Source of the DNA: Spirochaetota bacterium
Lineage (GTDB): Bacteria > Spirochaetota > UBA4802 > UB4802
DNA: 37,450 bases
Reading direction: 5' to 3'
NCBI GenBank assembly: GCA_018399855.1
Contig: JAGYNX010000001.1
Coordinates: forward strand, 1 to 37,450
Made by a program: the position numbers and the translations under genes. This document shows, in pieces, positions 32,111 to 37,450 of the stretch (position 1 is the stretch's first letter; every line of letters starts with the position of its first letter). The notes beneath the pieces were generated by a model. The model did not search any database. It was not told the DNA's origin and saw only the letters and a program-made list of their open reading frames with translations.

Positions 32111-33727
32111 ATGAATTCTGTAATGTTAATACTGCTGGCCGTTGCGGCCTTCGTAGTGGCATATATATTTTACGGAAAGTTCATCGCCGTAAAACTTGGA
32201 ATTGATCCTTCGCGAAAAACACCCGCCCATACCATGAATGACGGGGTAGACTACGTTCCCGCCAGGGCACCCGTGCTGCTTGGTCACCATTTCGCCTCCA
32301 TCGCCGGGGCCGCCCCCATTATCGGGCCCATCGTGGCGGCTATTTTCGGCTGGATCCCGGTTGCAATATGGATACTTATCGGCGGGATTTTCATGGGGGC
32401 GGTTCATGATTTCTCAGCCCTTGTGGCATCGGTTCGGCATGAAGGACGATCCATCGGCGAGGTTATCGAAGAACAGATCGGCAGGAGGGGAAAACTGCTG
32501 TTTCTTATTTTCTCATGGTCGACCCTTATCCTGGTGGTGGCGGTTTTTATAATAGTGGTTTCCCGCACATTTGAAGAGATCCCCGCGGCGGCAAGTGCGT
32601 CATCACTGTTCATCCTGATCGCCCTGGTGTTCGGTCTTTTCCTTTACCGGATGAACCTCTCCCTGCCGGTTGCCACCATATTCGGGGTTCTTCTTCTTGC
32701 CGGCGCGTTGTACCTGGGGTACCTGTATCCCCTGCAGCTTTCGGCCCTCACCTGGACCTATATACTCATGGGGTACATATTCGTTGCTTCTGTTACTCCC
32801 GTGTGGATATTGCTGCAACCCCGGGATTACCTTAATTCATTTATTCTCTACGCCCTCCTGGGTCTGGGTATCACCGGCATCGTGGTTGTAAACCCTGAAT
32901 TGAAGATCCCCGCCTACACCAGCTTTCACGTGAAAGAACTGGGATACCTTTTTCCCATCCTTTTTGTCACGGTGGCCTGCGGGGCTATATCCGGGTTCCA
33001 CTCCCTTGTGGCTTCGGGAACCACTGCCAAGCAGCTGAACAACGAGAAAGACGCCCGCACGGTGGGCTATGGTGCCATGCTGATCGAGTCGGTTCTGGCA
33101 ATAGTTGCACTCATCACCGCTGCCATGCTGGTGAAAGAGAACTACATGGACATGCGTTCAAACCCGGTGGCCGTGTTCGCCCACAGTCTTGGCAACATTA
33201 TGACAAGTTTTGGTATACCCTATGACGCCGGTAAAACATTTTCTTCACTGGCAGTATCCGCCTTCGCGCTGACATCACTTGACACCGCAACCCGACTGGC
33301 ACGGTTTGCCCTGCAGGAATTTTTTCATGACCGAAACAAGCCCGATGAGAAACAGTCGCTGCTTTTCAGAAATCGTTACGCGGCCACCCTCATTGGTGTG
33401 CTGGTTGCCGGGGCGCTGGTGATCAGCGGACAGGGTTTGAAGATATGGCCCATATTCGGCGCGGCCAACCAGCTATTGGCTGCCCTGGCCCTGCTTGCGG
33501 TTACCGTGTGGCTTACCAGGCTGAAACGTGAAACATGGTTTGTGAAGATACCCATGGTGCTTATGTTCATCATTACCCTGAGTGCCCTTGCCGTCATGGT
33601 GATCCATGATATAACAACAGGAAACTTTCTGCTAGCGGCAGTTGCCGCAGTACTTTTTTTGCTGGCGGTATTTCTTGCTTACGAGGCGAAGCGAAGTCTT
33701 AAAGAATCAGCTAAGGAAACGGGGTAA
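32111..33727 (+). CDS. cstA: CstA-family carbon starvation/peptide or pyruvate transporter
   Basis: The 538-residue integral membrane protein has about sixteen helices. It has the family's conserved N-terminal features: FYGKFIAVKLGID near 18-30, PAHTMNDGVDYVP, VLLGHHFASIAGAAPIIGPIVAAIFGW and FMGAVHDFSALVASVRHEGRSIGE. Known members take up peptides (CstA) or pyruvate (BtsT) during carbon limitation. It is the short form. The ATG at 32111 follows GGGGGAGG; an upstream in-frame ATG at 32093 lies before that site. The gene is followed after 92 nt by the acetyl-CoA synthetase operon, and may share its regulation. Confidence 0.92.
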   Translation: MNSVMLILLAVAAFVVAYIFYGKFIAVKLGIDPSRKTPAHTMNDGVDYVPARAPVLLGHHFASIAGAAPIIGPIVAAIFGWIPVAIWILIGGIFMGAVHDFSALVASVRHEGRSIGEVIEEQIGRRGKLLFLIFSWSTLILVVAVFIIVVSRTFEEIPAAASASSLFILIALVFGLFLYRMNLSLPVATIFGVLLLAGALYLGYLYPLQLSALTWTYILMGYIFVASVTPVWILLQPRDYLNSFILYALLGLGITGIVVVNPELKIPAYTSFHVKELGYLFPILFVTVACGAISGFHSLVASGTTAKQLNNEKDARTVGYGAMLIESVLAIVALITAAMLVKENYMDMRSNPVAVFAHSLGNIMTSFGIPYDAGKTFSSLAVSAFALTSLDTATRLARFALQEFFHDRNKPDEKQSLLFRNRYAATLIGVLVAGALVISGQGLKIWPIFGAANQLLAALALLAVTVWLTRLKRETWFVKIPMVLMFIITLSALAVMVIHDITTGNFLLAAVAAVLFLLAVFLAYEAKRSLKESAKETG

Positions 33728-33762
33728 TTCACCGAAAAGATACAAATCCATTATTTTCTATC

Positions 33763-33791
33763 TTGCCCCCGGCATGTTTCCCTGTTACAAT
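33763..33791 (+). promoter_or_regulatory. Candidate promoter for the acetyl-CoA synthetase operon
   Basis: TTGCCC, a 17-nt spacer and TACAAT end 28 nt before the ATG at 33820, with an AGGGAGA ribosome site between. No terminator is seen after cstA, so readthrough is also possible. Confidence 0.45.
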
Positions 33792-33819
33792 CTGGTAAAA
33801 GATATTCAGGGAGAACAGT

Positions 33820-35184
33820 ATGAAACTTGATACGTTGCTGCAGCCCGAATCGCTGGCCGTTGTGGGGGTATCTCTTTCAAATCCCTTCAACCCGGCCAAC
33901 GTTATTTTCCATAAGAATAACCTGCGTTATGATGCCCGAACCTATTGTGTGAATCCCCGGGGGGGTACACTTTTTGGCGACCCGGTTTACAAAAGCATCA
34001 GCCAGGTACCCGGAAAAATTGACTGCGCGGTGCTGAGCATACGGGCAGACCTCGTGCCTGCCGCCATTGAGGAATGCATTGAGAACGAGGTGGGTGGGGC
34101 CATCATCATATCCGGCGGGTTCGCCGAGACCGGTCGCACCGATTTGCAAGACCGGGTAACCGCGGTGGCACATGAACACAACTTTCCCGTAATTGGCCCC
34201 AACTGCCTGGGCATATTCTCCCCACCTGCCATCGATACTTTTTTTCTTCCATCTGAACGGCTAGTCACCCCCCGAAAAGGCAACGTGGCATTGCTAAGCC
34301 AGAGTGGGGGCATACTGGTTGACATGATGATCAAGCTCACCCAGGAGGGGGTGGGCATCTCGCGCACCGTCAGCATCGGCAACAAGGCGGTAATCGATGA
34401 AATAGACCTCCTTTTCTACCTTGACAGCGACCCCAAAACCAGCGTGATCGGCCTTTACCTTGAAGGCTTTTCGGAAGGACGGGGGCGTGACTTTGTCACC
34501 TTCATGGAACAGGCATCACGACCGGTTGTACTTCTGAAGGCCGGCAAGACCCCCGGTGGTTCACGGGCCGTCAGTTCACACACCGCATCCATTGCCGGCG
34601 ATTACCCGGTGTTTCGTGAAGTGATCCGCCAGAGCGGTGCCCTTGAGGCAGAAAACGAGGCCGAGTTCGTCTCGTACTGCGAATCTCTCTCATGCTGCAA
34701 CGAGGCAGCAGTTGAAAGGGTTTGCATCATTACCGCAAGTGGGGGCCATGGTGCCATGGCCTCAGACGGCTGTTTCAACGCGGGCATAGAAGTAGCACAG
34801 ATCCCAGACGATGATATCCAGGAGTTACAGCCCCAACTGTCCAAAAGTGTGCAGGCCATCGCCTCGTTGAACAATCCCATAGACCTCACCGGCAGCGCCG
34901 GAGACAATGACTTCTTCACCGCAACCCGTTTTTTCCTGGAAAAAGATTACGTGGATGCGGTAATTCTGCTTCTGCTGCCATACCTCCCGGCTATCAGCAC
35001 CGACATCGGCGCACGCATCGCCTCTGTGGCCATGCAGTACCAGAAGCCGGTTATCACCTACATGCCCCATGTAGACAGGTATGTCATGTTTATCGAGGGG
35101 TTTGAGTCAAACGGGCTGGCGGTGGCCCATTCGGTGGAAGGGGCGGTGCACATGGTGCGGGCCATGAACAGGAGGAAATCATGA
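33820..35184 (+). CDS. Acetyl-CoA synthetase (ADP-forming), alpha subunit
   Basis: The protein has 454 residues, with the CoA-binding domain at 1-125 (SLAVVGVSLSNPFNPANV, YCVNPRGG), a ligase-CoA domain (GPNCLGIFSP, VALLSQSGG, GNKAVIDEIDLL) and the phosphohistidine loop SSHTASIAG with His254. A third domain (ITASGGHGAMASDGCFNAG) follows. With the beta subunit it interconverts acetyl-CoA or other acyl-CoA, ADP and phosphate with acid, CoA and ATP, a substrate-level phosphorylation step used by many anaerobes. The subunits are encoded separately; the beta gene overlaps by 4 nt. Confidence 0.92.
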   Translation: MKLDTLLQPESLAVVGVSLSNPFNPANVIFHKNNLRYDARTYCVNPRGGTLFGDPVYKSISQVPGKIDCAVLSIRADLVPAAIEECIENEVGGAIIISGGFAETGRTDLQDRVTAVAHEHNFPVIGPNCLGIFSPPAIDTFFLPSERLVTPRKGNVALLSQSGGILVDMMIKLTQEGVGISRTVSIGNKAVIDEIDLLFYLDSDPKTSVIGLYLEGFSEGRGRDFVTFMEQASRPVVLLKAGKTPGGSRAVSSHTASIAGDYPVFREVIRQSGALEAENEAEFVSYCESLSCCNEAAVERVCIITASGGHGAMASDGCFNAGIEVAQIPDDDIQELQPQLSKSVQAIASLNNPIDLTGSAGDNDFFTATRFFLEKDYVDAVILLLLPYLPAISTDIGARIASVAMQYQKPVITYMPHVDRYVMFIEGFESNGLAVAHSVEGAVHMVRAMNRRKS

Positions 35185-35867
35185 AGAAGCGAATACACGA
35201 ACTGCTGGAAAGGGCCCGAAATGTGGGATGGATGATGGAACCAGACGCGCGTGAACTTTTGAAGCTCTACAACCTGCCGGTTACAATGTTTCACTGGGTG
35301 CATACAAGGGAGGAGGCCCTGAAGGCCGCCGCCGATATAGGGTACCCGGTTGTCACAAAAATAGTGTCCCCTAAAATAATGCACAAGTCGGATGCCGGCG
35401 GCGTTCGGGTGGGAATCGGCAATGACGGGGAACTCTCACAGGCATACGATGATCTCTCCAGGCTGGAAGGCTTTGATGGTATAATCGTTGACCAGATGGC
35501 CCGCGGTACCGAACTCATCGTAGGGGCGAAACACGATCCACAATTCGGCATGGTAGTTCTCACCGGCATCGGTGGTACCGCCGTGGAAATATACAAGGAC
35601 GTGGCAATACGAATGGCACCCTTTTCAAATGATACCGCCCGGGAAGCTTTAACCTCACTCACTGGAAGTTCTCTTCTTACCGGGTATCGGGGCGGAGAAG
35701 CCGTAAACATGGAGAAGCTGGTACACCTGATGGTACATTTTTCAGAACTTGCGGTAGATCTTGAAAAAAACATTGAATCTATCGACCTTAATCCTGTAAT
35801 GTGTAACGCGAAAGAAGCACTTATCGCCGATGCGAGAATATTACTTAAAGAGGTACAGCATACATGA
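35181..35867 (+). CDS. Acetyl-CoA synthetase (ADP-forming), beta subunit
   Basis: The protein has 228 residues in an ATP-grasp fold: ALKAAADIGYPVVTKIVSPKIMHKSDAGGVRVGI near 45-80, DGIIVDQMARGTELIVGAKHDPQFGMVV near 97-124, GIGGTAVEIYKDVAIRMAP, and the closing SIDLNPVMCNA. It transfers phosphate between nucleotide and the alpha-subunit His. Length equals free-standing beta subunits. Its start lies in the ATGA overlap with the alpha gene behind an AGGAGGAAA site, and its stop overlaps the next gene by 4 nt. Confidence 0.92.
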   Translation: MKKRIHELLERARNVGWMMEPDARELLKLYNLPVTMFHWVHTREEALKAAADIGYPVVTKIVSPKIMHKSDAGGVRVGIGNDGELSQAYDDLSRLEGFDGIIVDQMARGTELIVGAKHDPQFGMVVLTGIGGTAVEIYKDVAIRMAPFSNDTAREALTSLTGSSLLTGYRGGEAVNMEKLVHLMVHFSELAVDLEKNIESIDLNPVMCNAKEALIADARILLKEVQHT

Positions 35868-37246
35868 TTTCATACAACGGCTATGAAGACACCATCACCC
35901 GTGTCTATGATAATAACCAGGAACACGTATTCAAGTTCTGGGACGAGCTGACAGACGCAGAAAAAAAGTCACTGTTGGAAGAGCTTTCTGATATCGATTT
36001 TCAGCATCTCATGTCTCTCTATGAAAAGACAAAAGAGGATGAACCCATTCCGATGGATTTTCAACCGGCCCCGTATATGCCGGTTCCCCGAACAGATGAG
36101 CAGAAAAAAGAATACACCCGGGCGTACGACGCGGGTATCGACATGATAAAACACGGCAAAGTTGCAGCATTCGTTGTAGCGGGAGGACAGGGAAGCCGTC
36201 TTGGTTTTGACGGGCCCAAGGGTGCCTTCCCGGTGGGACCGGTCAGCGACAAAACCCTCTTTCAAATACACGCCGAGAAGATAAAGAAATACTCTGAAAA
36301 ATACGGGGTAATTGTGCCATGGCTTATTATGACCTCTCCTGCCAACCACCAGGATACCGTTGACTTTTTAAAGGAGCACAACTGGTTCGGGCTTCACGAA
36401 GAAAGTGTGCACCTATTTCCTCAGAAAATGATCCCTTCACTTGACCCCGACGGCAAACTTGTGCTGGCTGATAAGCACAGCATTTTCAAAAACCCCGACG
36501 GACACGGGGGCAGCCTCACCGCACTTCGCCAGTCGGGGGTTCTTGAGAAGATGATTGACCAGGGTATCGAGATCATCTCCTACTTCCAGGTTGACAATCC
36601 CCTGGTCAATATCGTTGACCCATACTTCATCGGCTTTCATGTGTTACAGAAAGCCCACATATCAAGCAAGGCCCTCATGAAGGCCTATCCCGAAGAGAAG
36701 GTGGGGGTATTCGTAGAATTCGAGAACGGGAAAATCGGCGTGGTTGAATACTCAGATCTGCCAGAAGAAAAGCAGTACGAGAAGGACGACGAAGGCTCTC
36801 TCCGTTACGCCGCGGGAAGTATCGCCATACATCTTTTCGACTGCCGGTTCCTCATGGATATCACCGGCGGCGGCAGTTTGTCCCTCCCCTACCATATCGC
36901 CAAAAAGAAAATCGAAGAATACACCCGTGAGGGAGAAAAAGAAATACAGGGATATAAGTTCGAAAAATTCGTCTTCGATGCATTGCCCCTTACCGATAAC
37001 AATTTCATCATGGAGACAACCAGGGAAGAGGAATTTGCCCCCGTGAAGAACAAGAGCGGCATAGACTCGGTGGAGAGCGCTCGTGAACTGATGTCAAACC
37101 TTGCTATGAACTGGCTGAAACAACAGGGAATATCAATCCCTCCGGAAGTAAAGGTAATAGAAATATCACCACTGCAGGCGGTAGAACCTGGAGATATTGA
37201 TAATCACATAACCATTCCCGCCAAAGAGAAGGTATACATACAATGA
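35864..37246 (+). CDS. UDPGP-family nucleotidyltransferase, UAP1-like (UDP-N-acetylglucosamine pyrophosphorylase)
   Basis: The protein has 460 residues. The nucleotide loop AGGQGSRLGFDGPKG begins near 106, followed by PVGPVSDKTLFQIHAEKI; later HGGSLTALRQSGVLE, ISYFQVDNPL and the C-terminal FEKFVFDALP match the eukaryote-like UDPGP group, which joins UTP and a hexosamine-1-phosphate. It differs from the usual bacterial GlmU and GalU types. The preference for GlcNAc-1-P over Glc-1-P or GalNAc-1-P is not provable here. The gene overlaps both its neighbours by 4 nt. Confidence 0.88.
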   Translation: MISYNGYEDTITRVYDNNQEHVFKFWDELTDAEKKSLLEELSDIDFQHLMSLYEKTKEDEPIPMDFQPAPYMPVPRTDEQKKEYTRAYDAGIDMIKHGKVAAFVVAGGQGSRLGFDGPKGAFPVGPVSDKTLFQIHAEKIKKYSEKYGVIVPWLIMTSPANHQDTVDFLKEHNWFGLHEESVHLFPQKMIPSLDPDGKLVLADKHSIFKNPDGHGGSLTALRQSGVLEKMIDQGIEIISYFQVDNPLVNIVDPYFIGFHVLQKAHISSKALMKAYPEEKVGVFVEFENGKIGVVEYSDLPEEKQYEKDDEGSLRYAAGSIAIHLFDCRFLMDITGGGSLSLPYHIAKKKIEEYTREGEKEIQGYKFEKFVFDALPLTDNNFIMETTREEEFAPVKNKSGIDSVESARELMSNLAMNWLKQQGISIPPEVKVIEISPLQAVEPGDIDNHITIPAKEKVYIQ

Positions 37247-37450
37247 AAAAGTACATGGACAAGGTCAACACCCTCACCGAGTCATTTCCCTACATTCGTG
37301 AATTCTACGGGAAGACAATTGTTATCAAGTACGGAGGCCATGCCATGAGTGAAGAATCTCTTCGAAAATCTTTTGCCCTGGACATGGTACTTTTGAAATA
37401 CGTGGGAATAAATCCAGTCATCGTACACGGCGGGGGGTGCTGTAGGAAGA
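37243..37450 (+). CDS. argB: Acetylglutamate kinase, N-terminal fragment cut by the window end
   Basis: Only the first 69 codons are present. MKKYMDKVNTLTESFPYIREF, then TIVIKYGGHAM, SFALDMVLLKYVGINPVIVHGGG match ArgB, which phosphorylates N-acetylglutamate in arginine synthesis. After VHGGG the family almost always continues with PQI; here the translation reads CCRK in the last bases, so the final 15 or so bases may be unreliable sequence or a contig end. The ATGA overlap with the UAP1-like gene indicates the same operon. Confidence 0.85.
   Translation, partial: MKKYMDKVNTLTESFPYIREFYGKTIVIKYGGHAMSEESLRKSFALDMVLLKYVGINPVIVHGGGCCRK

Noticed and set aside
1..37450. Defence island, prophage, CRISPR array or transposase
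   Set aside because: No repeat-spacer arrays, integrase, transposase, toxin-antitoxin or restriction genes were found on either strand.

Overview
The window reads as ordinary, gene-dense bacterial chromosome of moderate GC from a Gram-negative (diderm) organism. Evidence for the envelope type is an outer-membrane beta-barrel ending in Phe, an MlaE-type permease, a periplasmic amidase, an HtrA protease and a periplasmic c-type cytochrome. The mix of a variant System I cytochrome c maturation cluster, a multiheme cytochrome, ADP-forming acetyl-CoA synthetase, MrfA/MrfB and an rpsF-ssb-rpsR-DUF2232-rplI-dnaB operon suggests a little-studied anaerobic or microaerophilic lineage near Spirochaetota or the old Deltaproteobacteria. 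That placement is a low-confidence inference; no rRNA is present. I see no tRNA, rRNA, CRISPR array, insertion sequence or prophage.

Layout. 1-2.7 kb, minus strand: a three-gene exported operon (FecR-like protein, small secreted protein, outer-membrane barrel). 2.9-6.5 kb, plus strand: metF, a polytopic membrane protein with an apparent internal duplication, and a CBS/DRTGG-type inorganic pyrophosphatase. 6.5-8.2 kb: a VKOR-DsbA fusion, divergent from a small exported six-cysteine protein followed by a clear terminator. 8.2-14.5 kb, plus strand: a pentaheme cytochrome followed by ccmA, B, C, D, E and F. CcmE carries Cys in place of the usual heme-binding His, and no CcmG, CcmH or CcmI is present. 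14.5-19.9 kb, plus strand: smpB, a 300-bp intergenic region with a 29-bp inverted repeat, the mrfA/mrfB DNA-repair pair, a methyltransferase and a membrane-anchored zinc-ribbon protein.

20.0-25.6 kb, minus strand: an operon read from rpsF through ssb, rpsR (with an unusual acidic Ala/Pro-rich extension of about 105 residues), a DUF2232 membrane protein, rplI, dnaB and mlaE to a PCMT-family methyltransferase. 25.8-30.5 kb: a PilZ-like gene, then minus-strand envelope genes (small exported protein, HtrA-like protease coupled to a divergent amidase, helical exported protein). 30.6-37.4 kb: a glycerate 2-kinase divergent from a CstA transporter, then a chain in which every junction is a 4-nt ATGA overlap: acetyl-CoA synthetase alpha and beta, a UAP1-like pyrophosphorylase and the start of argB.

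Together the genes cover envelope quality control and oxidative folding, assembly of a periplasmic electron-transfer protein, ribosome/replication housekeeping and acyl-CoA-linked energy metabolism. I found no clear defence island or wholly new system. The best leads are the Cys-type CcmE cluster attached to its cytochrome, the six-Cys protein beside VKOR-DsbA, the S18 extension, the duplicated membrane protein and the FecR/secreted/barrel operon.
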